DNA of 22,513 nucleotides from assembly GCA_030833145.1 (NCBI GenBank), contig JAURHT010000017.1:1-22513 (forward strand), written 5' to 3'. Position 1 is the stretch's first letter. Every line of letters begins with the position of its first letter. Shown here in pieces: positions 13,980 through 22,446 of this stretch. This DNA is from Aquirufa sp. (GTDB taxonomy: Bacteria; Bacteroidota; Bacteroidia; Cytophagales; Spirosomataceae). The notes beneath the pieces are model-generated. The model worked only from the letters and a program-made list of their open reading frames with translations, had not been told where the DNA came from and did not search any database. The translations under genes and the position numbers were made by a program.

Positions 13980-16208
13980 TTACAAATTAAGCCAATAATT
14001 CAATTTCAACACCAATGCACGGTTACGAATTTGCATAATCTCCGGAAAATAATTGTCCGTATACACTAAGAACAAATCCGAAGCAGGTTTGTAACGCCAT
14101 TGTAAGCGTGCGTTTAAATTCACATTTTTCGTTTGTTGATTCAATTGAAAGAACGTGGCAAAGAACAATTTGTTTGAAAAAGTGATATCTATTTTAGGTC
14201 GAATGATCCAGAAATTAGAGGAAACTTTCTTCGCTGCTGCCACATCCGTTCCTGGGATGGCAACATCAATGATATCATTGTAATCGACGGCCACCGAGAA
14301 ACTACCATAGGGTTGGAAGCGATACCCTACATCCGCCGTGATTCCTGTGCGCCAGCCTTGGCCATAATAACCACCAAAACGAGACGACAAAGTATACGTA
14401 AACAACTTTATAGGAGAAGAGCTATAGCGCGCATTCAAGGCATACCAATCGTGCTCAGTCCCTTTTTTCAATGCCGTATTTCCCATGCGAGTCGCGTCGA
14501 AATCATACAATAATTTCACATAATCATAAGACAGGTAGGCGCCAAAAGTCGAGCGATCCTTCATCGTTCCTTCATAAGCCACATACGAGGTATTGTCCGT
14601 AAATGTGCCTTGGTTATTCCAATAGCTCATTGTCATCGCTGAAAGCGTCGTATAAAAAACGTTTGTTGACTTGTTTTTAGGGTAAAAATTCTTCGCAGCA
14701 TCTAGTTGTGTTTGCAAATAATTAACCCGCGGAACATAACCTGTTTCTGGATTGTAATTTTCGCCCACCCACGATTCTTTGAACCCAAATGCCCAGTTAT
14801 TGTCTTTATAAGCCAGAGACGCAGCCTGCGAAAAACTTCGATCCTTCTGCACCGGACTAATCGTGTTCGCATAAAAGAGCGATCCGGTCCAGAAGTTATC
14901 CGCTGAGGCCAGATTATACTCAAATCCCAGATCTCGGTTATAGGCCTGAAAACCATTCGAACGTTGCAAATCAGTATCGATAAAAGATTGCTTATTCACC
15001 ATATAGGCTCCAAAATTGGAACGGGCGAACACCTTGCGTTGCAAGGCCACCATAGAATAATTTTGGGTAGGCACCCCTTTTGCATCGATTCTTTCTGACT
15101 GCACATTCAAGGCACCTATTCTCCAGTCCTGGTTCAATTTACCGCTCAAACGCGCCCCATATGTGATGGGTGTTTGCTCATAAATCCCTGTTTTGGGGTT
15201 TAAAGCCAAACCAATTCGCCGCGAGAAAAAGGGACGGATATTTTCCGTTCCAAATCCATCAAACAAATCAGAGTTCTCAATAAAGAACTGCCGTTTTTCT
15301 GGATAAAAGAGCTCAAAACGATCTAGATTCGTCTGTTGCCTATCCACATCCACCTGCGAAAAGTCCGGATTCAGCGTCATATCCAAATTCAAACCGGAAT
15401 TAATCGCGACCTTGATATCGCCCCCAATTTGGTTGCGCATCGAGGTAGGATCTTTCGTCTCGTAATTCGCCGTAACACCCGATAGGACATACGGAATCAA
15501 GGAGATATTCTTTTTAGGCGTGGGTGGAGGGGTATCCCAAACCAACACTCCCGCGTAAGCTAAAGAGGCCGTTGGAAATTGCCGAGGGACAGGGGCCCAG
15601 GCGGATTTTTCTTTGGCCTTTAAATCATAACGGGAAAAATTAATCCCCCAGCGACTTACATTGCCCTTATAGCGAATCGACTTAAACGGAATCGCCGCTT
15701 CGAAAATCCAAGAATCCCGCTTGTAGGTTGTAGCAGATTCCCACTTATTATCCCAGTTCAGATTCACCTTCGATCCTTCGGACATTTGGCCATCCCACTG
15801 AGCGCCGGCTGCATTCGCACCAAATGCAAAGCCGGTTGTCTTATCTTCAAACGTATCGATGAAGACTAAAAAATTGTCATTCACTCCAAAGCCAAAATCC
15901 CGCTTCATCGACTCCACCACAAAGGCGCCCGGTTCTTTCAAGAAACATTCCGCCGAGATATAAATGTATTTATCATCGTAGGTCATCTTTACGTCAGTCC
16001 TTACCTGCGCGCACAGCGAATCGAAGGGATTACACATCATAAAATCACTGACCGCCGCAGACTGAAACCAAGCATTTTCATCAAGCACCCCATCGATTTT
16101 GATGTTCCCCGTGCTTTTCTGAATGTGCATTTTGAAATTTTCATTCTTCTTTTGGGCGAAGAGCGACGTGGTAAAAAGGACAAAAAAGAGTACGATGTAT
16201 TTTTTCAT
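13980..16208 (-). CDS. DUF5916 outer-membrane protein with N-terminal CBM9-like domain
   Basis: 742 residues. A signal peptide ends at LFAQ (~residue 19). Residues ~25-215 form a carbohydrate-binding family 9-like beta-sandwich (GNIKIDGVLDENAWFQSA, KMTYDDKYIYISAECF, WIFEAAIPFKSIRY). The remaining ~500 residues are an aromatic-rich alternating pattern typical of a large outer-membrane beta barrel (MNPDFSQVDVDRQQTNLDRF, FPEKRQFFIENSDLF), and the protein ends in a short hydrophobic/aromatic strand. DUF5916 proteins are widespread in Bacteroidota; a role in glycan handling is often guessed from the CBM9 part but is not shown. No SusC/SusD pair or glycoside hydrolase is nearby. Confidence 0.88.
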   Translation of the reverse strand: MKKYIVLFFVLFTTSLFAQKKNENFKMHIQKSTGNIKIDGVLDENAWFQSAAVSDFMMCNPFDSLCAQVRTDVKMTYDDKYIYISAECFLKEPGAFVVESMKRDFGFGVNDNFLVFIDTFEDKTTGFAFGANAAGAQWDGQMSEGSKVNLNWDNKWESATTYKRDSWIFEAAIPFKSIRYKGNVSRWGINFSRYDLKAKEKSAWAPVPRQFPTASLAYAGVLVWDTPPPTPKKNISLIPYVLSGVTANYETKDPTSMRNQIGGDIKVAINSGLNLDMTLNPDFSQVDVDRQQTNLDRFELFYPEKRQFFIENSDLFDGFGTENIRPFFSRRIGLALNPKTGIYEQTPITYGARLSGKLNQDWRIGALNVQSERIDAKGVPTQNYSMVALQRKVFARSNFGAYMVNKQSFIDTDLQRSNGFQAYNRDLGFEYNLASADNFWTGSLFYANTISPVQKDRSFSQAASLAYKDNNWAFGFKESWVGENYNPETGYVPRVNYLQTQLDAAKNFYPKNKSTNVFYTTLSAMTMSYWNNQGTFTDNTSYVAYEGTMKDRSTFGAYLSYDYVKLLYDFDATRMGNTALKKGTEHDWYALNARYSSSPIKLFTYTLSSRFGGYYGQGWRTGITADVGYRFQPYGSFSVAVDYNDIIDVAIPGTDVAAAKKVSSNFWIIRPKIDITFSNKLFFATFFQLNQQTKNVNLNARLQWRYKPASDLFLVYTDNYFPEIMQIRNRALVLKLNYWLNL

Positions 16209-16301
16209 TCCTGCAATTTAGCCAAATTTCCTTAGCTCGAAAGGCGGTTCTGTGGGGGGGATTTTTTTTAGCTCAGATAGCGGAATTCCATCAGCTTGTT
16301 T

Positions 16302-16309
16302 TATTTTTG
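16302..16309 (+). promoter_or_regulatory. -7 box TATTTTTG upstream of yebC
   Basis: An exact TAnnTTTG match 19 bases before ATG 16329, in the divergent region between the DUF5916 gene and yebC. Leader length would be about 15 bases. No TTTG -33 box is obvious. The same region holds a run of seven G followed by A and eight T (16254-16269), with no assigned role. Confidence 0.45.
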
Positions 16310-16328
16310 CATTTCAAAATAATGAACT

Positions 16329-17045
16329 ATGGGAAGAGCCTTCGAATTTAGAAAAGCGAGAAAATTCAAACGTTGGGGTCAAATGGCCAAAACCTTTACC
16401 AAAATCGGTAAGGATATTGTGATTGCAGTGAAAGCAGGTGGTGGCGATCCGTCGTCTAACTCCCGTTTACGTGCCATCATCCAAAACGCGAAGGCAGTGA
16501 ATATGCCGAAGGAAAACGTAGAACGTGCGATCAAACGCGCGACTTCGAAAGACCAAGAGGATTACAAAGAGATTGTATACGAAGGATACGCACAACATGG
16601 TATCGCCATCCTGGTAGAAACAACAACTGATAATATCAACCGTACCGTAGCGAACATCCGTTCCTCTTTCACCAAATGTGGCGGAAGCTTAGGAACAACA
16701 GGGATGTTGGATTTCATCTTCACCCGTAAATCCGTATTTAAAATCGCGGCAAAACCGGAAATCGATTTAGAAGAATTAGAGTTTGACTTGATTGACTTAG
16801 GTGGTGACGAAGTATTCTTAGATGAGGAAACGAACCAGATTAATATCTATGGAGAGTTTACTGCGTTTGGTGGTATCCAAAAATTCTTAGAAGAAAAAGG
16901 ATTTGAATTAATGGGAGCCGATTTCGAACGCATCCCAGATGAAACAAAAGAACTAACAGAGGAGCAAATAGCGGATGTGGAGAAACTCATCGAGCGTCTG
17001 GAGGAGGACGACGATGTTCAGAACGTCTACCACAACATGGGCTAA
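16329..17045 (+). CDS. YebC/PmpR family DNA-binding regulatory or translation factor
   Basis: 238 residues, normal for the TACO1/YebC family. The N-terminus is MGRAFEFRKARKFKRWGQMA, the Bacteroidota form of the usual M-A-G-H-S-K start, followed by VKAGGGDPSSNSRLRAIIQ, NAKAVNMPKENVERAIKRA, EIVYEGYAQHGIAILVE and GGSLGTTGMLDFIF. All three family domains are present and the acidic C-terminus (LIERLEEDDDVQNVYHN) is typical. Members were described as transcription regulators (PmpR) and more recently as helpers of translation of proline-rich stretches. Single-gene transcript ending at the hairpin at 17057-17087. Confidence 0.95.
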   Translation: MGRAFEFRKARKFKRWGQMAKTFTKIGKDIVIAVKAGGGDPSSNSRLRAIIQNAKAVNMPKENVERAIKRATSKDQEDYKEIVYEGYAQHGIAILVETTTDNINRTVANIRSSFTKCGGSLGTTGMLDFIFTRKSVFKIAAKPEIDLEELEFDLIDLGGDEVFLDEETNQINIYGEFTAFGGIQKFLEEKGFELMGADFERIPDETKELTEEQIADVEKLIERLEEDDDVQNVYHNMG

Positions 17046-17051
17046 TTAATA

Positions 17052-17798
17052 TTAAGAAGCGGAGGATAAAAAAGCCTCCGCTTTTTTCTTGTCCAAACGG
17101 TATAAATAAGGTGCCTTGTGCGCGCCTCCCGTATATTTCTTTTCGATACGCTCTAAAATATCCAAGCTTAACATCTTACGCTGGAAATTAGTACGCACTA
17201 ATTCTTTCCCAAGAATTGTCTCATACACTTGCTGCAATTCAGACATAGTAAAGGTCTCCGGCAATAAATTAAAGGCCGCTAACTTCGTATCTATGGACGC
17301 ACGCAAATGAGCTAATCCCGTCTTAACGATGACATTGTGATCTAAAAACAAGGAAGGAATCTGATCGACATCCATCCAGGCTGAATCATCCGACACGTCA
17401 TTTAAAGTCACCTTCACTTTCGAGTATTCCACAAGCGCATAATACCCAATCGTGATGTATCGATGCGATAACCATTTCAAATCTTCATTTGAACGCCCCA
17501 TCGCAAGGTTAATCTCTTCGTGCTTCTCGATGGCACCTATGTTTCTTTTCAGATCACCAAAGGTGTGAAATTGCTGCAAATAAATGTTTTCTAAACCCGT
17601 TCGCTGCCATAGAATACGTTTTGCCGCATCATCCGCATCTTCTTCTTTGCCAATAAAACCACCCGGCAAAGACCAAACTTCGTTATTTCTAAACTTCAAT
17701 AAAAGCACCTTTAATTGATTCTCTTGAAATCCGAAAATAACACAGTCCACCGAAATATTCGGCAACCAATCACCCTTTAATACGTCCCTATTTGGCAT
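17052..17798 (-). CDS. NrtR-like transcriptional regulator: degenerate Nudix domain plus winged helix
   Basis: 248 residues from ATG 17798 (MPNRDVLKGDW). In-frame ATGs up to 17852 exist but would overlap the SGNH gene by up to 65 bases and add non-family sequence. Residues ~15-150 are a Nudix fold; the box at ~46-68 keeps G-x5-E but the catalytic R-E-U-x-E-E segment reads RILWQRTGL, with none of the three glutamates. Residues ~165-248 form a winged helix (FTMSELQQVYETILG, NFQRKMLSLDILE, APYLYRLDKKKAEAF) as in NrtR/AraR-type regulators. In that family the Nudix part senses NAD-related or sugar ligands and some members are known to be catalytically dead. The target operon is unknown. The 3' end contains the yebC terminator hairpin. 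Confidence 0.85.
   Translation of the reverse strand: MPNRDVLKGDWLPNISVDCVIFGFQENQLKVLLLKFRNNEVWSLPGGFIGKEEDADDAAKRILWQRTGLENIYLQQFHTFGDLKRNIGAIEKHEEINLAMGRSNEDLKWLSHRYITIGYYALVEYSKVKVTLNDVSDDSAWMDVDQIPSLFLDHNVIVKTGLAHLRASIDTKLAAFNLLPETFTMSELQQVYETILGKELVRTNFQRKMLSLDILERIEKKYTGGAHKAPYLYRLDKKKAEAFLSSAS
17057..17087 (+). terminator. yebC terminator lying inside the end of the convergent Nudix-regulator gene
   Basis: A 9-bp perfect stem AAGCGGAGG / CCTCCGCTT with a 9-base A-rich loop, followed by TTTTTT on the plus strand, 11 bases after the yebC stop. The whole hairpin lies within the last ~12 codons of the convergent regulator gene, where it encodes Lys-Ala-Glu-Ala-Phe. Confidence 0.85.
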
Positions 17799-18444
17799 AC
17801 TTTTGAATGAAGTTTTGAATTTGTTTCGCAAAGATGACATAGCCCTTTTCATTCAGGTGTAATTTATCTGCCACGAAAATATCTTGCATCAAGGTCCCGT
17901 CCGCGTTATAGAAAGGCGAGTGCATGTCGATCACATAATGTCCTTTTTTCTTGACTGCAATCGCCGCGATGCGTTGATTCAAGTCTTGTTGTTTGGCTTT
18001 CAATGCCTCGCGAGCTAAACTCGGACGCGCAGAAACAAACACTAATTTTGCGCCCGGAACTTCCTTGGCTAAACGGGCAGAAAACTCTTCGAATTGCGAT
18101 GCGATCTCTTCCGGACTTGTACCTGAAGTTAAATCATTATCCCCCTCATACATGAACACCCAAGACGGCTGGTATTTAACGACCATGCGATCAAAATAAT
18201 ACAAAGCTTCAATCAAAGTACTGCCGCCAAAACCACGGTTAAACGAATTCATCCCTTTCATATCCGCATCGAAACTTTTCCATAGACGGAAACTCGACGA
18301 ACCGATGAACAATTTCATTCCTTTCGCTGGCATTGCGATGGAATCTTGCTTTTCAAAAGCTAGAATTTCTTTTTCAAAACGGTCCAGGGGTTTCTGTGCA
18401 AAAACACCGAAAGACAAAAACAGGAAAAGGAGGATCTTATTCAT
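17788..18444 (-). CDS. secreted SGNH/GDSL-type hydrolase
   Basis: 218 residues. Signal peptide MNKILLFLFLSFGVFAQ. SGNH blocks: block I G48-S-S-S51 in LFIGSSSFRLW (nucleophile within 49-51), block II Gly in NRGFGGSTL, block III G101-D-N-D104 and block V D193-K-L-H196. It is therefore a likely esterase, for example an acetylesterase acting on a sugar or lipid in the periplasm or outside. The start overlaps the oxidoreductase stop by eight bases, and its 3' end overlaps the Nudix regulator by 11 bases, so it sits in one polycistronic run. Confidence 0.9.
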   Translation of the reverse strand: MNKILLFLFLSFGVFAQKPLDRFEKEILAFEKQDSIAMPAKGMKLFIGSSSFRLWKSFDADMKGMNSFNRGFGGSTLIEALYYFDRMVVKYQPSWVFMYEGDNDLTSGTSPEEIASQFEEFSARLAKEVPGAKLVFVSARPSLAREALKAKQQDLNQRIAAIAVKKKGHYVIDMHSPFYNADGTLMQDIFVADKLHLNEKGYVIFAKQIQNFIQKYAK

Positions 18445-19432
18445 TAGGATATGTTAAACCGATTTGAGAACGAATTTCATCTAATAAAGCCATTAATTCT
18501 GTACTGAAAGCGTGTGTCATCAATTGGTTTTCTGTGCGACCCGCACGTAAATCCGCTTGAACTGCCTCCGCTTCGTAGCTATAACCCCAGCCTAAGCGCT
18601 CCGTTTCGTAGAACGTTTCTTGCTCTGTTTCGTGGATGGTTACCGTAATGCCCTTCGTCTCGTGGAAACGTGAGTGCATTTGGATCTTTCCTTTCGTACC
18701 GTGAATTTCACAAGTCGTATCCGTCTTCGTGGCAAAAGTAGAGAACAAGGTCGCCGTCGCTCCCGAACTATATTTCAAGGCGATGGACGTATTCATATCA
18801 ACCCCAGTAGGTGCCATCACGCCGGTCGCCTTCATTTCTAAAGGATTGCCGAGAACGAATTTGGAGATAAATAAAGGATAAATCCCGATGTCTAATAAGG
18901 ATCCACCGGTCAAAGAAGGATTAAACCAACGGGCCTCCGCATCGTAAGGCGCGTGAAAGCCAAAGTCTGCTGCCAGGTGAACGATATCTCCGATCACACC
19001 CGAAGCTAGAATCTCCTGCAATTTCACGATAGAAGGATGGAAACGCGTCCATAAAGCTTCCATTAAGAAGATCTGCTTATCACGCGCCGTTTGAATCATT
19101 TCAGCGACTTGTTTCGAATTGATCGCAAAGGCTTTCTCACATAAAACAGGAAGTCCCGCATTCAAACACAATAACGTATGCTCGTGGTGCAATCCGTGCG
19201 GAGAGGCAATGTAAACCACATCGATTTCGCCACTCGAAAGCATCGCTTCATATGACCCAAAGCATTTTACATCTGGTCCATAATGGGACGCAAATTCTTC
19301 TGCACGGGAAATATCTCTTGAGGAAACGGCAGCTAGATAACCGTCTTTGACGAAGGCTAAATCGTCTGCAAATTTGCGGGCTATACCGCCGCACGCCAAT
19401 ATACCCCAACGAATGGGTCCTGTATTTTTCAT
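18437..19432 (-). CDS. Gfo/Idh/MocA-family NAD(P)-dependent oxidoreductase
   Basis: 331 residues. An N-terminal Rossmann fold begins WGILACGGIARKFADDL, followed by the conserved VVYIASPHGLHHEHTLLCL and the catalytic-lysine segment PVLCEKAFA (K100; usually E-K-P, here E-K-A). The C-terminal beta-sheet domain carries GGSLLDIGIYPL, a dihydrodiol-dehydrogenase-like signature. It probably oxidises a sugar, inositol or dihydrodiol. It lies 14 bases after serC and overlaps the SGNH gene by eight bases. No link to serine synthesis is apparent apart from position. Confidence 0.9.
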   Translation of the reverse strand: MKNTGPIRWGILACGGIARKFADDLAFVKDGYLAAVSSRDISRAEEFASHYGPDVKCFGSYEAMLSSGEIDVVYIASPHGLHHEHTLLCLNAGLPVLCEKAFAINSKQVAEMIQTARDKQIFLMEALWTRFHPSIVKLQEILASGVIGDIVHLAADFGFHAPYDAEARWFNPSLTGGSLLDIGIYPLFISKFVLGNPLEMKATGVMAPTGVDMNTSIALKYSSGATATLFSTFATKTDTTCEIHGTKGKIQMHSRFHETKGITVTIHETEQETFYETERLGWGYSYEAEAVQADLRAGRTENQLMTHAFSTELMALLDEIRSQIGLTYPNE

Positions 19433-19446
19433 AGTTTTAGGTTATA

Positions 19447-20523
19447 TTAAAGTGAACCTAATTCAGTTATTAAAGCCTGAACTTGGTCCATATTTACTGC
19501 TGGGAAATTCGCGATGCGGATTTGGGTTTCTTTCAATTTACCATATCCAGCCCCAATAATCATATCGCTTCTCTCTTTAATCGTATTGATCACTTTAGAC
19601 GATCCCTCCTTGCAGTTTAATACCACAACGGTCGCTGAACGGTGATTTTCGTTCTCCACGAATATTTCGAAGTTATCCGATTTCTTTGCAAAATCATACA
19701 AAGCCTTCGCTTTTTTATCCGTCTCCTTGCGGATATTCTCTACACCAATTCGGTTGAAATCCTCCGCCACTTTGCCTAATACATAAATCGCCATCACGTT
19801 AGGTGTTTCTGGCGTTTCGAAATTCTTGTAATTTTCCCAAAGGCTTGGCAACGAGTGATACGTCCCCACAATTCCTTCGTGTTTTTTCATACGCTCTGAC
19901 TTCTCTAGCATCGCCTCATTCGCAAACCAAACACCTAGGCCGGCGGGCATTCCGAATGATTTTTGGACACTAAAAAAGGCTGAGTCTACCAAGCCAAAAT
20001 CTAGATTTGGGTAAGGCGCAGAGGAAACCATATCCACCGCGACAAACTTATCCTTATTCGCCTTTTTGATCTTATGAATCTCCGAAGCCTTCATCTGAAC
20101 ACCCGAACTCGTCTCGTTCGCCGTGCAGCAAATCAATTCCGCATATTCCGGCACTTCCACTTCTGACGCATCGAAACCCTCGCCAAAAGGTTTGTGCATC
20201 GAATTCGCATACTTGTGCAAGTCCTTAGCAAAATCAAAAAACTTCTTCGAAAACGATCCGTTGACTAAGTGAAAACTCTCGTGTTCTACCGTATTCATAA
20301 TAATACGCTCCCATACCTCCGTCGCAGATCCCGTAAATAGGACCGCGTGGCTCTTAGGCAAGGCGAATAATTCGCGCAATTGCTCGTCTGCGTGCTGGTA
20401 AATCTTACGGAAAGCCGCGGAACGATGGGAAATCGAACCGAGGTTTAAGCGAAAAGCCTCCATGTAATGGGACTGTACCGTAGGAAATAAGGCGGCAGGG
20501 CCGGGGGTGAAAAAGGTGCTCAT
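19447..20523 (-). CDS. serC: phosphoserine aminotransferase, class V (SerC type)
   Basis: PLP enzyme that would convert 3-phosphohydroxypyruvate and glutamate to phosphoserine and 2-oxoglutarate. 358 residues. Starts with FTPGPAALFP, then SHRSAAFRKIY (phosphate-binding region of class V enzymes), LFTGSATEVWE, TANETSSGVQ, the PLP Asp in VAVDMVSSAP (D164), and PLP lysine K188 in SVQKSFGMPAGLGVW. Sequence detail is nearer to the divergent SerC/alanine-glyoxylate group than to E. coli SerC. Position supports the call: ATG is one base after the stop of the SerB-SerA fusion (TAA-T-ATG). A function as another serine-family transaminase remains possible. Confidence 0.88.
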   Translation of the reverse strand: MSTFFTPGPAALFPTVQSHYMEAFRLNLGSISHRSAAFRKIYQHADEQLRELFALPKSHAVLFTGSATEVWERIIMNTVEHESFHLVNGSFSKKFFDFAKDLHKYANSMHKPFGEGFDASEVEVPEYAELICCTANETSSGVQMKASEIHKIKKANKDKFVAVDMVSSAPYPNLDFGLVDSAFFSVQKSFGMPAGLGVWFANEAMLEKSERMKKHEGIVGTYHSLPSLWENYKNFETPETPNVMAIYVLGKVAEDFNRIGVENIRKETDKKAKALYDFAKKSDNFEIFVENENHRSATVVVLNCKEGSSKVINTIKERSDMIIGAGYGKLKETQIRIANFPAVNMDQVQALITELGSL

Positions 20524-20524
20524 A

Positions 20525-22435
20525 TTAATATAACATTCTAAACTTAATGGTGTTATCGATCAGCTTTAATTCGCTCACGATCTCATCCGAGTATTCTTTA
20601 GCGACATCCGTAATCACGTAACCCGTATTTTCTGTGGTCTTTAAGTATTGACCGATGATGTTTACGTGGTATTTCGCGAAGATTTGGTTGATTTGGGCCA
20701 AAATCCCCGGCACATTGTGGTGAATATGCAATAAACGGTGCGCATCCTCTAACGGTGGCAACTGCAATTCTGGGAAGTTTACCGAACCATAGGTGCTACC
20801 GTTGTTCATAAATTGCAACAACTTCGCTGGCACGAATTCGCCAATATTTTGCTGCGCCTCCTCCGTGCTACCACCGATGTGCGGCGTCAAAATCACGTTA
20901 GGCAAACCGCGCAACTCGTTCAAAAACTCTTCGTCATTCGTCTTCGGCTCATACGGGAATACGTCAATCGCCGCTCCCCACACTTTACCAGTCTTGATCG
21001 CCTCCACTAAAGCCGGAATTTCGACCACGTGACCACGCGACAAGTTCAAGAAAATGACATTATCTTTCATCCAAGAGAATTGCTCCTTTCCGATGATGTT
21101 CGTGTTAGACTTACGACCATCCACGTGTAAACTCACAAAATCCACTTGTGATAATAACTCTTTCAGGCTGCTGCATTTTTTGGCATTACCTAAAGCTAAT
21201 TTATCTACCGAGTCATAAAAATACACCTCCATACCCAGCGCCTCCGCAATCACGGAAATCTGCGTACCGATACTTCCATATCCTACTAAACCAATTTTCT
21301 TACCTCTAATCTCGTACGAATTCGTCGCTGATTTATCCCAAACACCCGCGTGCATTTTCGTCGATTTCTCGAAGATATTACGCGTCAACATCACCATCAA
21401 ACCGATCGACAATTCCACTACCGAACGCGTATTCGAATACGGCGCATTAAACACCGCGATTCCGCGCTTCTCACATTCCACTAAATCGATTTGGTTTGTA
21501 CCGATACAGAAAGCACCTACACACATCAAACGAGACGCATTCGGGTGTTCCAATACTTTCTTCGTCAAATTCGTCTTCGAACGCAAACCGATGATGGACA
21601 CATCTTTGATCTTCTCGATCAATTCATCCTCATCCAAAGCGCCTTTCAAAAGTTCCACTTGGAAACCTTCTTTCTTGAACGCTTGCACAGCACCTGGGTG
21701 CACGTTTTCTAATAAAAGAACTTTGATACGTGATTTAGGATACGATTGCGCACGGCTTAAACCATTGATATACAAGAACTCATCTAGAGACGGAACTACA
21801 TAATCCGCTTTATCCGTCACCGCCTTGCGCGACACGTTTTCCGTGAATGCGAAGAATTTATTCGCTAAACCTGACTCACGTAATTCGTAATCCGTGATAC
21901 CATCACCGATCACATAAACCTCGCCTTCTAATTGCAATGATTGCAACAAGCGAACTTTACCTTTATCCTGAGACAATAAATTGTCTGCATCGTATCCGGT
22001 AATGTTTCCTTCCGCATCATAGGTGAAGGTATTCGCATAAACGTTCTCCGCTGGGATACCCATCTCGTTCACTACGGGAACGATAAAGTCTTTGAAACCA
22101 GAGGAAACGATTAAGATTTGTGCCGCGTTTTCTTCTAGAAAATCCTTGTTGCGCTTAAATGACTCCGAGATTTTACCTTTCAAAAAGACGATCAATTGAT
22201 CCACGTGCGAGCGATTCGCCGGCAATAAAGCGACGCGATCACGTAAAGAATCGGCGAAAGAATAGGCCCCTACCATTCCTTGGTCGGTGATATCTTTAAT
22301 CTTTCCCACGATCTCCGCTTGCTTCGGATTTCCCTGAAGCGCGATTCTCGCTAATTCATCGAGCCCCTCCACTTTCGTGAACGTGCTATCGAAATCAATG
22401 ACAATTTTTAAAGGTTCTGCTTGAGCTGTAGGCAT
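20525..22435 (-). CDS. serA: bifunctional phosphoserine phosphatase / D-3-phosphoglycerate dehydrogenase (SerB-SerA fusion)
   Basis: 636 residues. Residues ~8-222 are a SerB-like HAD phosphatase: D14-F-D16-S-T, E23 in KVEGLDELA, motif II SSG (111-113), GKV lysine at ~160 and GDGITD (177-182), all intact. Residues ~236-555 are the dehydrogenase: nucleotide loop G385-Y-G-S-I-G390, R467 in LSRG, E496 in DVFPYEP and H519 in LTPHIGGST, the Arg-Glu-His catalytic set. Residues ~563-636 form a C-terminal ACT domain of E. coli SerA type, with H572, N574 and N592 at the positions that bind serine in E. coli. So it should carry the first and last steps of serine synthesis and probably feel serine feedback. 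The start ATG is 22435. Confidence 0.93.
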   Translation of the reverse strand: MPTAQAEPLKIVIDFDSTFTKVEGLDELARIALQGNPKQAEIVGKIKDITDQGMVGAYSFADSLRDRVALLPANRSHVDQLIVFLKGKISESFKRNKDFLEENAAQILIVSSGFKDFIVPVVNEMGIPAENVYANTFTYDAEGNITGYDADNLLSQDKGKVRLLQSLQLEGEVYVIGDGITDYELRESGLANKFFAFTENVSRKAVTDKADYVVPSLDEFLYINGLSRAQSYPKSRIKVLLLENVHPGAVQAFKKEGFQVELLKGALDEDELIEKIKDVSIIGLRSKTNLTKKVLEHPNASRLMCVGAFCIGTNQIDLVECEKRGIAVFNAPYSNTRSVVELSIGLMVMLTRNIFEKSTKMHAGVWDKSATNSYEIRGKKIGLVGYGSIGTQISVIAEALGMEVYFYDSVDKLALGNAKKCSSLKELLSQVDFVSLHVDGRKSNTNIIGKEQFSWMKDNVIFLNLSRGHVVEIPALVEAIKTGKVWGAAIDVFPYEPKTNDEEFLNELRGLPNVILTPHIGGSTEEAQQNIGEFVPAKLLQFMNNGSTYGSVNFPELQLPPLEDAHRLLHIHHNVPGILAQINQIFAKYHVNIIGQYLKTTENTGYVITDVAKEYSDEIVSELKLIDNTIKFRMLY

Positions 22436-22446
22436 ATTTTTATTTT

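Noticed and set aside
16254..16269. Run of seven G, A, then eight T between divergent genes, as a phase-variable tract
   Set aside because: Too short and not placed inside a promoter spacer or coding start that I can identify; no support beyond the run itself.
17799..17852. Longer start of the Nudix regulator (ATG 17852)
   Set aside because: Would overlap the SGNH gene by 65 bases and add 18 non-family residues; ATG 17798 fits the family start.
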